Notes: generated by a model from the letters alone, not told the origin. Counted from the stretch's first letter, positions 38,201 to 48,385 are shown. The stretch is 64,000 nucleotides of DNA from Paenibacillus marchantiae (GCF_028771845.1 NZ_CP118270.1:3162001-3226000); one strand, 5' to 3'. Made by a program: numbers and translations.

Positions 38201-39919
38201 TCAGGACAGCTTGAATCGGTTAACCAATTGATCAAGCGCATCTGACATTTCGTTCAATTGCTTGGACGTATCCGCCATTTCCTGTAACGACGCAAGCTGC
38301 TCCTCGGTCATAGCCGATACTTCCTCCGTGGCAGATGCGGTGTCCTCTACAACGGCTGATACTTCGTTAATGGATGTCATTACTGCTTCGCTGCCTGTGG
38401 TGAGCTCTTCAACCACAGCGGATACATCCAGCATCTCAGCGCTGAGGTCTTGAATGTGCTGCGTAATATTCGCAAAGGCTTGGCCCGCGTCTTCAATCGT
38501 CTGTAAGCCTTCGCTGACATGCTGTGTACTGCCTTCGACTTCATGAACGGTGCTCTGTATACCAGCTACGACCGTCTCCAGAATGCTTGTAATTTCTTTG
38601 GCAGAGGTGGCGCTTTGATCTGCCAGATTCCGAATTTCGCCAGCGACTACAGCGAATCCGCGTCCATTCTCCCCTGCACGCGCCGCTTCAATTCCGGCAT
38701 TGAGCGCGAGTAGATTCGTTTGTCTTGCAATGCCTGACATGGAATCGGCAATGTTGATGACCTGATCGGACATTTTGGATATTTCATGAATGGCTCCCTG
38801 AACAGACAGGAAGGATTGTTCGATGGTCCCCATTTTGCCAACCGCATTATTAATTCGCTGCTGTCCATCGAGTGCAATGGACTCTGTGCGTACAGCGCGT
38901 TCAGCAGCCTCCGATGCGGAGCCAGCAACCCGGTTGAGTCCGGTCAGGGATTGTTCCATGGCGGCAACCATCGTCTGTGTAAGTGCAACTTGCTCATCTG
39001 CGCCTTCGGCCACACGTTCCATGGCTGCGGCAACCTCTTTTCCAGCCAGATGACTGTCGGACACGCCTTTGTCCAGCCGGTCTGATGCGGCGTTCAGGGT
39101 GGTAGCGTTGCTTTGGACGTCCAGCATCATCTGCTGCAAACCAAGGAGCATCGTATTGGCTGCCTCCGCAAGTTCCCGCGTTTCATCCTTCATCGGCGTG
39201 GCAATGCGCAGTGTCAGATCGCCATTGGAGGAGCCGATGTCATTCAGCGCGCGGATTACTGTTCGGATGTTTTTTACAATGGAACGGGATAGAATCAAGG
39301 CTGCAAAGATCGAGATCAAGGCCACAACGATAAGCGCTCCGTAAAGCTCCCAGTTCAAAATTTTGTTCTTTTGCTTCAGCGCTTCGGTGCGATTTTCAGT
39401 CAACGCCAGCTCATTGGTGCGAAATGTATTCAATAAACCGCGAATCTCATCCATATCCTTCTTGCCGGGGTCCTCCACAAAAAATTGCCTGATCGCCGCC
39501 ATATCATTCGCTTTTCGAAGCGCAATAACCGGTTCGCCAGCGATCTGAATCCAGTCATCCATTTTAGCCGAGATTTCTTCAAGAAGTGCCTGCTGTGCCG
39601 GGTTATCCGAGACAAGCACCGCAAGCTGATCCTTGAGTATATTCTTCTGTTGAACGCCTGTGTTATAAGGGTCCAGGTAGTTTTCTTGTCCTGTAATTAC
39701 ATAACCTCGTTGTCCTGTCTCCATGTTCACCATAATATTTTCAATCTCATAGGTTAGATCATGTACCTTCATATCGTGATCCACCAGAAAGTCCAGTTCT
39801 CGTTGCAACTGGCTGATACTGTTTTGAATCAATAAAATAGAGCCAGCGAGCACCGCGAGTACGAGCAAATAACCTAAACCAATCTTATAAAAAATTTTGA
39901 AGGTCCTGTGCTTTTTCAT
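38201..39919 (-). CDS. Methyl-accepting chemotaxis protein with a CHASE3 sensor
   Basis: 572 residues: membrane segment 1 (about 14-34), an extracellular CHASE3 domain ([19 protein letters not shown]), membrane segment 2 (about 193-213), HAMP, then the coiled-coil signalling domain with the hairpin tip [40 protein letters not shown]. The ligand is unknown. It is a single gene. Signals would pass to CheA/CheW, encoded elsewhere. Confidence 0.93.
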   Translation of the reverse strand: MKKHRTFKIFYKIGLGYLLVLAVLAGSILLIQNSISQLQRELDFLVDHDMKVHDLTYEIENIMVNMETGQRGYVITGQENYLDPYNTGVQQKNILKDQLAVLVSDNPAQQALLEEISAKMDDWIQIAGEPVIALRKANDMAAIRQFFVEDPGKKDMDEIRGLLNTFRTNELALTENRTEALKQKNKILNWELYGALIVVALISIFAALILSRSIVKNIRTVIRALNDIGSSNGDLTLRIATPMKDETRELAEAANTMLLGLQQMMLDVQSNATTLNAASDRLDKGVSDSHLAGKEVAAAMERVAEGADEQVALTQTMVAAMEQSLTGLNRVAGSASEAAERAVRTESIALDGQQRINNAVGKMGTIEQSFLSVQGAIHEISKMSDQVINIADSMSGIARQTNLLALNAGIEAARAGENGRGFAVVAGEIRNLADQSATSAKEITSILETVVAGIQSTVHEVEGSTQHVSEGLQTIEDAGQAFANITQHIQDLSAEMLDVSAVVEELTTGSEAVMTSINEVSAVVEDTASATEEVSAMTEEQLASLQEMADTSKQLNEMSDALDQLVNRFKLS

Positions 39920-40205
39920 GTTTGTTATGCCTCTCCTTGGGGTATATGTATTTGTCGAAAAAACTTGAACAATAGCTATTATAGTCCTTTAGGTGTGGTG
40001 TCTAAAGAACTATTTTCAGTATTATACTTAAAGGATGTTTACTTGTATATAGTTTGTTTAATTTAAGTATAATGTTTGTGGATTTTGTATGGCGTCGACG
40101 ATACAGATGTTTTACATTGCGCGGTTTACACTGCCAAACGTTTATGTTTATCATGGAAGGGGAACGATTCCGAATACATATCCCAATCCGAAAGGAACAT
40201 TGGAC

Positions 40206-40892
40206 ATGACAAAAGAGACGGTATTGCGTAAACCGGAAGCGATGATTTTTGATATGGATGGTACTTTGTTTCAGACGGAAACTCTGTTGTTGCCAGCCTA
40301 TCATCAGCTGTTTGATACATTGCGGGCCGAAGGGCATTTTGAGGGAGAGACTCCTCCTGAAGAACGAATGCTGGGAAGCCTGGGGATGTTGCTAGAGGAT
40401 ATATGGAAAGTAGTTATGCCCGAAGCTTCAGTTGCGGCCCATCGACGTGCAGACGAATTGCTGCTTCAGTTGGAGATTGAAGGGTTGGATGGGGGAAGCT
40501 CGCAGCTGTACCCACAAGTAAAAGAGACGCTGAAAGCGTTGAAAGAACAGGGTGTGCGGTTGTTTGTCGCCAGCAACGGGCTGGAGGACTATGTCAAAGG
40601 CGTGGCCTTTGCCCATGAGATTATGCCGCTCTTTGAAGGCGTGTATAGTGCTGGACAGTACAAGACCCCTTCCAAAGTTAACTTGGTTCAGATCCTGCTT
40701 GAGAAGCATCGGATTCAGGATGCATGGATGGTAGGGGATCGCTCTTCGGATGTGGAGGCAGGCAAAATGAATAACCAGACCGTCATCGGCTGTGCCTATG
40801 CAGGATTCGGACGGGACGAAGAACTGGCAGGATCAGATGTACTGATCTCTGATTTTACGGAACTGCTTCGTTTGTATCGGGAAGCCGAGTAG
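40206..40892 (+). CDS. HAD family phosphatase
   Basis: About 228 residues. Motif I is FDMDGTLF (about 15-22), motif II SNGLEDY, and motif IV VGDRSSDVEAG, so it is a full phosphoglycolate-phosphatase-like HAD enzyme. Substrate unknown. The start chosen is ATG 40206, 9 bases after AAAGGA; the longer in-frame stretch upstream to 40089 has no such site and lacks HAD features. Confidence 0.85.
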   Translation: MTKETVLRKPEAMIFDMDGTLFQTETLLLPAYHQLFDTLRAEGHFEGETPPEERMLGSLGMLLEDIWKVVMPEASVAAHRRADELLLQLEIEGLDGGSSQLYPQVKETLKALKEQGVRLFVASNGLEDYVKGVAFAHEIMPLFEGVYSAGQYKTPSKVNLVQILLEKHRIQDAWMVGDRSSDVEAGKMNNQTVIGCAYAGFGRDEELAGSDVLISDFTELLRLYREAE

Positions 40893-40902
40893 AACAAAAC
40901 CC

Positions 40903-40953
40903 AAAAAAACGACCACCCCTAGTCCATTCGGACATTGGAGTGGTCGGTTTTTT
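40903..40953. terminator. Bidirectional terminator between the HAD gene and the ATP-grasp array
   Basis: AAAAAACGACCAC pairs with GTGGTCGGTTTTTT around a loop of about 22 bases. Confidence 0.85.
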
Positions 40954-40998
40954 AGTTCAAGGAGGATTTGGTTCACTACCAATGAAGTCTGACGGTCA

Positions 40999-42192
40999 TC
41001 ACCGGGATCCTCTGGTTCTTTTGAGGGTGGCGGATTTACCTTTTACGCGTTTGACCGGTTTAGTTACCTTCACCCCCCGAGGGGGACGAATTGTATTTGC
41101 ATGATTGCGGTACACCCACAAGGCGTACTCCAATGGTTGGGTGATCGCTTTGGAATAGATATCATTCTCACCAATGCGGGCAAACACCTCACGCGCAGGC
41201 TTTGGATTCACTTCAAGCAGATAGATGTGCCCGCTCTTGTCAATCGCCAAATCGAGAGCCAATTCACACAAGTTGCCATAGGTGTTTTCCAGAAACGTAG
41301 CTACATCAATCCCGAATTTCTCGGCCGTTGCGTAAATTTCTGTTCGCTGCTTCTCATCCGTGATCCATTGTTTCATCAGTTTGTGCATCGCTATGGCCTG
41401 ACCACCACCATGCAGATTAGAGGTAACACTTTTCTCCGCACCCATCCGTCCGGCACATCCGGTCAATTCCCACTGTCCTTCGCCGTTCTTCTGGACCAGC
41501 ATTCGATAATCATGAACACGGCCATTCGGAAGCTGGAGTTGAATCCCCTGTTGAACCAGATATTTGTCTTTCATATTCCAGTTCTGGAGAAGTGAACCCA
41601 AGCGTGACAGATGGACTTTACGCGGGGTGATGATCCGCCGCTTCTGGTCCCGTCCTTGTACGAGAACTGTATTGGCCTCGCTGCCACTGCGTTCAATGCG
41701 GAGAATTCCGCGCCCTCCGGTTCCATTAATGGGCTTCAGGTAGAGCAGGGAGGAGGCCTTCAGCATTCGATTGACGTCGGACATATCCTGATACAGAAAA
41801 GTGTCGGGCAAATGCTCACGAAAGGCTGATTTCGCCGAGAGTGTCTGATGGATGGTCCACTTATTACGCAATGGGCGGTTGAGAAAGAGCAAGTGACCAT
41901 ACCTTTGCCGAAAGGCAAGCAGCTGCTGGAATCTGCGATTGCGCTGTATGCGGCAACGGTCGAAGATGATATCCGGGAATGAACGCCATTCCCGGGACCA
42001 GCCTTTTCCTGAATGAAAGACCATGGCCTCAATCTGTTTGCCTCCTGGATGTACATCGGCAGGTGTGAACACATATATATCGAGTCCCCGCTTGCGCCCT
42101 TCAAGGATCATTCTGCGGTATATGCTCCGTTCTTCCAGAGCGCGATGTTCATTTAAGTACAACGTCATAATGCCCAGAACAGGTGAGGACAC
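40999..42192 (-). CDS. YheC/YheD-type ATP-grasp protein, copy 5 (short form)
   Basis: About 397 residues. It starts directly with VLGIMTLYLNEH and has the ATP-grasp elements LYLKPINGTGGRGI, VQQGIQLQLPNGRVHDYRMLVQKNGEGQWELTGCAGR, SNLHGGG and the metal end LALDLAIDKSGHIYLLEVNPKPAR. Members are endospore coat-associated; the ligase substrate is unknown. The start chosen is GTG 42192, 7 bases after AAGGTGA; a TTG at 42198 is closer to that site. A Lys/Arg-rich tail (RPPRGVKVTKPVKRVKGK) is unusual for the family. Confidence 0.87.
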   Translation of the reverse strand: MSSPVLGIMTLYLNEHRALEERSIYRRMILEGRKRGLDIYVFTPADVHPGGKQIEAMVFHSGKGWSREWRSFPDIIFDRCRIQRNRRFQQLLAFRQRYGHLLFLNRPLRNKWTIHQTLSAKSAFREHLPDTFLYQDMSDVNRMLKASSLLYLKPINGTGGRGILRIERSGSEANTVLVQGRDQKRRIITPRKVHLSRLGSLLQNWNMKDKYLVQQGIQLQLPNGRVHDYRMLVQKNGEGQWELTGCAGRMGAEKSVTSNLHGGGQAIAMHKLMKQWITDEKQRTEIYATAEKFGIDVATFLENTYGNLCELALDLAIDKSGHIYLLEVNPKPAREVFARIGENDIYSKAITQPLEYALWVYRNHANTIRPPRGVKVTKPVKRVKGKSATLKRTRGSR

Positions 42193-42227
42193 AAACAATC
42201 ACCTTCTTTTGCTGTTATTCCTGTTCA

Positions 42228-43334
42228 TCATCGTTTGGACTGACGGGCAAGGTAGGCGCTGTACTGAAAAATACGTTCCAGTGACTTCCGCCGAATCTGC
42301 GGTTCATCGAACTTCATCGGCTTTGCATTCGCTTCAAAGAACCAGATCTCGCCCAGATCGTCAATGCCCAGGTCCATGGACATCTCACCGAGCGTATGCC
42401 CTGAGCCTCGTTCCACTTGTCTCGCGATCAACAATGAAGTGGACTTCACCCGCTTCATCAGTGTATTCGACATTTCTTCCCCGAAGAGATCGGTGAGCAG
42501 CTTCTCCGGGTCCTCCACCGTACCTCCACGCGGAACGTGGGTGGTAATGCTTCGGGAGCCAGCGAGACGGGCGCCAACACCGGTTACGCTCCACTGTCCC
42601 TTGCCGTTTTTCTGCACGAGTACCCTGAGATCGAATGGGCGCTTGTGAGATGACGCCAGCTCAATACCCTGTTGCATGATATAGGGCGTGTGTCCGGTCT
42701 CCTTGCGAATTCTTGCCCATAACTTGGAAAGGGTTGCTGCTTTGTACGTGGTGCTTTTTCGGGTACTCTGTATTTTAAGTCGGTAAGGAAGACGTTCTTT
42801 TTCCTGGAACTTGAGCATCATGATGCCTTTGCCGGCCTTGCCGCTCTCTGGTTTCAGATATAGGTAGGGATGTGATCGCAGCACCGTCCCGAGAGCAGTT
42901 GCTGTTCGCATCCGGCGAGTATGGGGGACCAGCTGCTGGGTGGATTTGGATTTCTTAAGCCATTCGAACAGATTCCATTTATTGAAAAAAAACGGGTTAT
43001 ACAGTTCGATTCCAGAATGCATGCATTCTTCAATTTTTCGCTGTACTGAAGATTTGCGTTCATCTTCCCGGTTGGGAATCCGATTGTAGAGTACATGGGG
43101 AAGGGGGAAGGACTGTGAAGTCCATCTCCCACTCCCATTGTTGTAAGTGTATCCTTTTACGGTGGGGCCGCTCACGTTTAAATCTCTTACAGTCACGACG
43201 TACACCACATATCCCATATTTTCGCCCGTCTGCACAATATCCAGGAAGTTTTGATGGTTTCCTCTGAACATCCGTTGATCATCATGCATGGTCAGGATAG
43301 CAATAACGGGTCTAAAATCATCCTGCAAGCTCAT
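42228..43334 (-). CDS. YheC/YheD-type ATP-grasp protein, copy 4 (short form)
   Basis: About 368 residues: PVIAILTMHDDQRMFRGNHQNF, LYLKPESGKAGKGIMMLKF, MQQGIELASSHKRPFDLRVLVQKNGKGQWSVTGVGAR and MSMDLGIDDLGEIWFFEANAKPMKF. The start chosen is ATG 43334, which overlaps the stop of copy 3 (ATGA). An in-frame ATG at 43475 would begin inside copy 3. Function as for the other copies: probably a carboxylate-amine or similar ligase used in the mother cell for the spore coat. Confidence 0.87.
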   Translation of the reverse strand: MSLQDDFRPVIAILTMHDDQRMFRGNHQNFLDIVQTGENMGYVVYVVTVRDLNVSGPTVKGYTYNNGSGRWTSQSFPLPHVLYNRIPNREDERKSSVQRKIEECMHSGIELYNPFFFNKWNLFEWLKKSKSTQQLVPHTRRMRTATALGTVLRSHPYLYLKPESGKAGKGIMMLKFQEKERLPYRLKIQSTRKSTTYKAATLSKLWARIRKETGHTPYIMQQGIELASSHKRPFDLRVLVQKNGKGQWSVTGVGARLAGSRSITTHVPRGGTVEDPEKLLTDLFGEEMSNTLMKRVKSTSLLIARQVERGSGHTLGEMSMDLGIDDLGEIWFFEANAKPMKFDEPQIRRKSLERIFQYSAYLARQSKR

Positions 43335-44707
43335 CAAATGCCGTCTTTCTTCCGGAATTTGCTCAAATACAGGCAATGTTCCAGGATGTGCTCCACTGAT
43401 GATTTTCCTTCCAGCCGCAGCGAAGGGTGACGGAAAATGGAGCGGCCGGGTTTGGCGTTCGCTTCGAACATCCATACATGTTCCTCCTGATCAATGCCCA
43501 GATCAAAGCCAATCTCACCAATCAGATGCTGGTGCTGGGTTTCAATCGCCTGGGCCAGTGTAATAGCGACAGATTTGGCATGCTGAAGCACTTCTCCAGA
43601 GCGGTCACCAAAGTTTCGTTTGAGTGCCTGCTCAGGTGTCATCAGGGAGCCGCCGTTTTTGATATGTGTGGTTACACTGCCGCGACCAGCTTTTTTGGCG
43701 CCGATGCCAACGACGACCCATTGATTGTTGCCATTCTTGTGCATGTGAAAACGAAAATCAATGGGGCATTCGTCAATCTCAATAAGCCGGATGCCTTGTT
43801 GAACAACATAACCGCGAAGTTGTTTGCCATGTCTGCCTTGAAGCATGCGCATCAGGCTGTTAAATGAGCCGAAGCGCAGAAGTGCGTTGCCGCTTTTTTT
43901 GCGATATCGGGCAAAATATCCACGTTTGGGAGAGTAGGTCAATCGATAGATACCGTTGCCCAGACTTCCCGCTGTTGGTTTGTAATAGACAAACTGATGG
44001 CGTTCCAGCATTTCTTTCATCTGCTCTACCGTCGGGTTGGTGATGGACTCAGGTATATATCTCCCTGCTGCCGGGTCATTCTCCAGCAAATTGTAGATAT
44101 CTGATTTGTTAAAGAAACTCCAGTTAAAGAAAGGGATTTTGCGGCGAATGAATCGCTCCCGCAGTTGGTTGATCGCTGGTGAGAAGTCAGAGCGGCGGCT
44201 GGGTAACCGATTATACACGACGTCTGGCAGAGGTACGGTTTTGCGACTGAAGCTTCCATTGTCGTTAAGGAAAAAACCGGATACCGTTTCGTTCTGCCAG
44301 TTGATATCTCTTGGAGTGAACGCATAAATATAGGATTTACGGCTGCCTTCGCGAAGCAACTGCTTGATAAAACCGGTACGGGAACCAAACGGATTGGAGC
44401 CAGACGAAGGTCCGTCAGACAGCACGCCAATCAGTGGACCCAACTGGACTTCATCGTTCTGCAAGTTGCGGAGGTAGATGCTGCCCCGTTTCGGAACGTT
44501 CATCAGATTGCGTATGCCAGAAGCGAGATAGAGATGTTTGCCAGCCTTTTTGATCGGTTTGATGGTTGCGGGCACCCTGTCACGACCAAACCGCAGATGA
44601 ATCGTTTTTTTGCCGGTTAGATTTAGGCTTTTCATTAATGCGTTGGATACATAAACCACTTTATCCGGTTGCTGTGTGAAATGCAGATTGCAAAAGGTCA
44701 AACTCAT
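43334..44707 (-). CDS. YheD-type ATP-grasp protein, copy 3 (long form)
   Basis: 457 residues. There is an extra N-terminal domain of about 90 residues (VVYVSNALMKSLNLTGKKTIHLRFG, with basic beta-strands), then PLIGVLSDG and the ATP-grasp core: YYKPTAGSLGNGIYRLTY, VQQGIRLIEIDECPIDFRFHMHKNGNNQWVVVGIGAKKAGRGSV and IGFDLGIDQEEHVWMFEANAKPGRSIF. Its size and layout match B. subtilis YheD. Start ATG 44707 follows AGGAGGAT. Confidence 0.88.
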   Translation of the reverse strand: MSLTFCNLHFTQQPDKVVYVSNALMKSLNLTGKKTIHLRFGRDRVPATIKPIKKAGKHLYLASGIRNLMNVPKRGSIYLRNLQNDEVQLGPLIGVLSDGPSSGSNPFGSRTGFIKQLLREGSRKSYIYAFTPRDINWQNETVSGFFLNDNGSFSRKTVPLPDVVYNRLPSRRSDFSPAINQLRERFIRRKIPFFNWSFFNKSDIYNLLENDPAAGRYIPESITNPTVEQMKEMLERHQFVYYKPTAGSLGNGIYRLTYSPKRGYFARYRKKSGNALLRFGSFNSLMRMLQGRHGKQLRGYVVQQGIRLIEIDECPIDFRFHMHKNGNNQWVVVGIGAKKAGRGSVTTHIKNGGSLMTPEQALKRNFGDRSGEVLQHAKSVAITLAQAIETQHQHLIGEIGFDLGIDQEEHVWMFEANAKPGRSIFRHPSLRLEGKSSVEHILEHCLYLSKFRKKDGI

Positions 44708-44767
44708 GATTTATCCTCCTATCCTGAAAAGATCCTTCGGCTCCATGGCAGCGGGGCGCTGCGTGCC

Positions 44768-45958
44768 TCAACCGCCGTGAATCGGGATGGGTTTCAGGCC
44801 AGCTGTGCTGGATGTATTCGGCATTTTCATTGGACGCTTCACGTCCGTGAGAACATGTTGTTGCAGCAAATAACGGGCATAGGCAAGCGGCTGGGTGTAG
44901 GTCAGACTGTGCATACGGGGGTCAACCGCCTCTGCGAATGAGGAACGTCCCGGTCTCGAATTCACTTCGATCAGCCAGAGGCGACCCTGAACATCTGCTC
45001 CGAAATCAAGACCCAGTTCGGCCAGTCTGCCAAATTGGCTTTCCAACAGGGTAGGGATGCGGGCAGCAGCCTGCCTGATCTTCTCCAGCAGAGTGCTGGT
45101 TTGCTTGCTCCCATATCGTTCCAGCAGATAAGGATGCACAGGGTACGCCTTTCCCCCTCCATGCAAATTGGAAGTGAGTGAGCCAGCCGGCCCTTCCCGT
45201 ACCATACATCCGGTTAGAGACCAGCGTCCTTGCCCATTTTTTTGCATCAAGGCCCTAATGTCGAATGGTCGTCCGTGATGACTCAGTTCCAGGTACGGCT
45301 GTAAGATCATCTTTTTACCGGCCTTGTGTGAATCCAGCCAGGCAGAGACATCCTGGCGATGCTCAAATGTACGGTGAATCAATTCATTGCGAGTATTTCT
45401 GCCCTCCATAATCCAGGAGGTGTGGTGATCTTCGCGATAAAGGCGAAACGTATCTTTACCATGGGTGCCCGATACAGGTTTGAAGAAAATGCCTTTCGGC
45501 CAGCGCTCTAGCCATTTCTCCCATCGGGTATCCGACTGAAGAAGTGTCGTAGGCGCAAGAAGAGCACGCAGTCTTATATCAGTAGACAAAGCGCGATATA
45601 CCTTCCATTTACCAGGCAAGGAAGCAGACCAGTAACGACCGTGGTGTCCGTTGCCTGAGGAAACTAGCTGCTGAAGCTGCTGTTTGAATGTTCTGGGAAG
45701 TGGCAGCAGACAGCGGTCCATGATTAGGTCCACAGCAGGAAGAGGCACGATGTTCCATTCTCCTCTGTCAAATACATAGCCCTGTGTGAGCCGAGATACG
45801 CTGGGGTTATTCGCTACGGCCAGCACAATGATATTTAGGCCGTAACGGTCGCTTTCCAAACTGAGACGACGACAGAAGAGTTCATCCACGAAAGGAGGCG
45901 AGCCTTCTGTTGCCCGAACCAGGATGGCTAGTGTGTTTGTCTGATGTTGCAGGAACAT
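44768..45958 (-). CDS. YheC/YheD-type ATP-grasp protein, copy 2 (short form)
   Basis: 396 residues without the extra N-terminal domain: LAILVRATEGSPPFVDELF, FFKPVSGTHGKDTFRLY, LQPYLELSHHGRPFDIRALMQKNGQGRWSLTGCMVR, SNLHGGGKAYP and LGLDFGADVQGRLWLIEVNSRPGRSSF. The residues that differ most from copies 1 and 3 are in the N-terminal half, so the copies are probably not redundant. Start ATG 45958 follows GAGGAGGTG. Confidence 0.87.
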   Translation of the reverse strand: MFLQHQTNTLAILVRATEGSPPFVDELFCRRLSLESDRYGLNIIVLAVANNPSVSRLTQGYVFDRGEWNIVPLPAVDLIMDRCLLPLPRTFKQQLQQLVSSGNGHHGRYWSASLPGKWKVYRALSTDIRLRALLAPTTLLQSDTRWEKWLERWPKGIFFKPVSGTHGKDTFRLYREDHHTSWIMEGRNTRNELIHRTFEHRQDVSAWLDSHKAGKKMILQPYLELSHHGRPFDIRALMQKNGQGRWSLTGCMVREGPAGSLTSNLHGGGKAYPVHPYLLERYGSKQTSTLLEKIRQAAARIPTLLESQFGRLAELGLDFGADVQGRLWLIEVNSRPGRSSFAEAVDPRMHSLTYTQPLAYARYLLQQHVLTDVKRPMKMPNTSSTAGLKPIPIHGG

Positions 45959-45988
45959 GCCGCTGCACCTCCTCTAATGGATGACTCT

Positions 45989-47356
45989 TCAGAATCCGGC
46001 CAGATAGGTGGAGTATTCCAGCATCGCTTTGACCGAAGGCCGGATTTTGCTCTCGCTAAGTGGCGTATTATCGTTCTTGGATGGTTTGGAGTTTACTTCA
46101 AGCAGCCAGACCCTTCCGCTGGTGTCCAAGGCAAGGTCGATGCCGAGTTCACCGAAATGGGCGGGGATGGCACCTTCAATGCCTTTGGCGATATCCAGCG
46201 CCGCCGTATGCAATCCTGCATACGCAGAAGCTTTGGCTGATGAGGATAATTGGGTTTTGGCTACAGCTTCCTTGACGGTGCTGAGACTTCCACCTCGTGC
46301 CAGGTTGGATACATAGTGACTGCCGCCTGCAATACGTGCGACGATGGAAGTGACACTCCATTTGCCCGTACGGTTTTTTTGCACAAGCGCACGGAAGTCT
46401 ACGGGTCTGCCGCTGTTATCAATCAGGGAAAGACCCTGTTGGATCTGGTAGCGCGTTGTTTTCATTTTCCCAGACAGACTGGCATACAGTTTATCCAGAG
46501 AAGCATACGTTTGTTTTCGGGTCCCCCCAACGCTTGTAGCGAGGGTGAGGAAGCTGCCGTCGCTTTGACGAGAGACCCGGATGATACCTTTGCCAAGCGA
46601 CCCGCGAACAGGCTTCAGAAAGACAACCGGATATCGATTGCACATCGTTTTGAGTGTGGCGGAAGCTTTGAGCAAATGGGATTCGGGTAGTACCCTCTTC
46701 AGTGTTGAAATGGACTTCAAGGCATCGAATACTTCATTTTTGTCCAGAAACTTTTCGTTGAAGGTTTGTGTACCGTAGAGCGATTTTACTTCTTTCATAA
46801 AATGCTGTACGCTAGGTTTGTTCTCAAGCTTACGGGACGTCAGCCGGTTATTGACGACGTCTGCTATAGGCAGAACGGTCTTTTTCCAGCCGTCATCATA
46901 CACCCAGCCTTTCATATAACCCGTTACCGCTCCAATATCCTCCGGTGTGAAAAAGGATACATAGGCGCCCTTCTTCCGGCAGGCGTTCACCAGTTCTTGA
47001 CAGAACATCGTGATGGAGCCAAAGGGCCGATCGGGCTGATCGGGGTAATCCTGGCTGACCAATACACTGATGTAGGGTCCAAGACGCAAAGTACGGCTGG
47101 TTGAACGATAAGATATGCTCAGGACCGAACGGGAAACAAGGCCGGTCTTGCTGGCTACCGTCTGATTGATGCGCAGACCGTCATACCTGGGAACAGGGAT
47201 GACAGTAACTTCACGGCGGAAAGAGCCGAATTGCAGCTGAAGCGGCCTTCCCGAAGGGATTTTAAGCGCCTTGAGCAGCCCTTCACCGAGCATGATGACG
47301 TCGTCCTGCAGGATGCCCGAGCCGGTAACCTGAATCGTTACTTTTTTAGTGGACAT
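45989..47356 (-). CDS. YheD-type ATP-grasp protein, copy 1 (long form)
   Basis: About 455 residues from ATG 47356, 7 bases after AAGGAG. The N-terminal domain (VTIQVTGSGILQDDVIMLGEG, then SKTGLVSRSVLSISY) precedes the ATP-grasp core: FLKPVRGSLGKGIIRVS, QQGLSLIDNSGRPVDFRALVQKNRTGKWSVTSIVAR, SNLARGGSLS and LGIDLALDTSGRVWLLEVNSKPSKND. It is the first gene of the array. The longer in-frame stretch upstream to 47644 overlaps the divergent yheA start and is not translated in my reading. Confidence 0.88.
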   Translation of the reverse strand: MSTKKVTIQVTGSGILQDDVIMLGEGLLKALKIPSGRPLQLQFGSFRREVTVIPVPRYDGLRINQTVASKTGLVSRSVLSISYRSTSRTLRLGPYISVLVSQDYPDQPDRPFGSITMFCQELVNACRKKGAYVSFFTPEDIGAVTGYMKGWVYDDGWKKTVLPIADVVNNRLTSRKLENKPSVQHFMKEVKSLYGTQTFNEKFLDKNEVFDALKSISTLKRVLPESHLLKASATLKTMCNRYPVVFLKPVRGSLGKGIIRVSRQSDGSFLTLATSVGGTRKQTYASLDKLYASLSGKMKTTRYQIQQGLSLIDNSGRPVDFRALVQKNRTGKWSVTSIVARIAGGSHYVSNLARGGSLSTVKEAVAKTQLSSSAKASAYAGLHTAALDIAKGIEGAIPAHFGELGIDLALDTSGRVWLLEVNSKPSKNDNTPLSESKIRPSVKAMLEYSTYLAGF

Positions 47357-47636
47357 CACGGATCTCCTTCCGGGCGGCAACTTGATGTCTGATCTCGAAG
47401 TTGAACGGCATCTGAACATGGCATGTGCTTCATCATATGAGGACATATAACCCTTGGTGATTGACCCATTTGGATTAAATGCATTTGATGTTCGGTAGGT
47501 AATGGATGGCATGTTTCCGCAACCTTTGTTTGACGGAAGTGAAATACGTGTATTAACACGGGTGAACGTTGCGATGAGAATGCGAATGAATACGAATGAA
47601 TAACAGAAGAACAACCCAATTTGAGGAGGAATTATA

Positions 47637-47984
47637 GTGAACATTTATGACAAAGCCAATGATTTGGCCAAAGCACTGAGAGAAAGCAGCGAGGTGGAAG
47701 AAATTACTTCTGCGATGAAGCTGATCGAAGTAGATCCGGAAGCAAAGGCTATGCTGGATAATTTTCGTGATCAACAGATGGAATTGCAACAACGTATGAT
47801 GAGTGGGGATATGCCTGCACCGGACGAAATGGAGAAAATGGAGAAACTGTTCGAAGTATTGAGCCTGAACCTGAATATCCGTCGTCTGTTTGACGCTGAA
47901 CGTCGCCTGAGTGTCATTATCGAAGACGTGAACAAAATTATTGCAGACAGCCTGGGTCATCTGTACGGTGGCGCTGAAGCCTAA
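47637..47984 (+). CDS. yheA: YheA (YlbF/YmcA-like small helical protein)
   Basis: 115 residues, helical: MNIYDKANDLAKALRESSEVEEITSAMKLIEVDPEAKAMLDNF, as in UPF0342/YheA. B. subtilis has yheA beside yheB, yheC and yheD; here it is divergent from the ATP-grasp array, keeping the neighbourhood. Start GTG 47637 follows GAGGAGG. Its stop lies within a CCTAAA tandem repeat. Confidence 0.88.
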   Translation: MNIYDKANDLAKALRESSEVEEITSAMKLIEVDPEAKAMLDNFRDQQMELQQRMMSGDMPAPDEMEKMEKLFEVLSLNLNIRRLFDAERRLSVIIEDVNKIIADSLGHLYGGAEA

Positions 47985-48007
47985 ACCTAAACCTAAACCT
48001 AAACCTT
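47980..48007 (+). repeat. Tandem CCTAAA repeat over the yheA stop
   Basis: CCTAAA is repeated about four times (47980-48003), followed by CCTT. The TAA stop of yheA is inside the first unit, so a gain or loss of units would not change the protein end. Confidence 0.85.
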
Positions 48008-48097
48008 GTCCCGTTTTTTTGCCTGAACCTCTCATATTAGCTCCTTATCGTTCATAGACTAGACATATAGAGTCGATCAAGAATGAAGGAGCTGTGA

Positions 48098-48385
48098 ATG
48101 GTGAAAAGGTTAAAGAAAGCAAAACATGTGATCTATCTGGTTATCGCGTTGTCGATGCTGGTTATTGCGTTGCCGCGGATTTCCTTTGCTGGTGGAATGG
48201 ACTGGGTTAATATTTTTGGCATCGTATGGGTGCTGTTCTCGTTATTAATCATTGGTGCACATCTGCATTTTATTCTTGGTGTGGATGAAGAGAAGAAGCG
48301 TGCACTGGAAGCTGTTCGACGGGCAAAGCTGCGGCAGTGGGAGATGAAACTGGTGGACAAGCAGGAGCAGAGCAAATCTGTATAA
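48098..48385 (+). CDS. Small membrane protein of unknown function
   Basis: 95 residues with two hydrophobic segments (about 10-28 and 36-60) and a charged C-terminal helix (EEKKRALEAVRRAKLRQWEMKLVDKQEQ). It starts at ATG 48098, 6 bases after AAGGAG. I do not recognise the family. The gene is followed by a terminator. Confidence 0.7.
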   Translation: MVKRLKKAKHVIYLVIALSMLVIALPRISFAGGMDWVNIFGIVWVLFSLLIIGAHLHFILGVDEEKKRALEAVRRAKLRQWEMKLVDKQEQSKSV

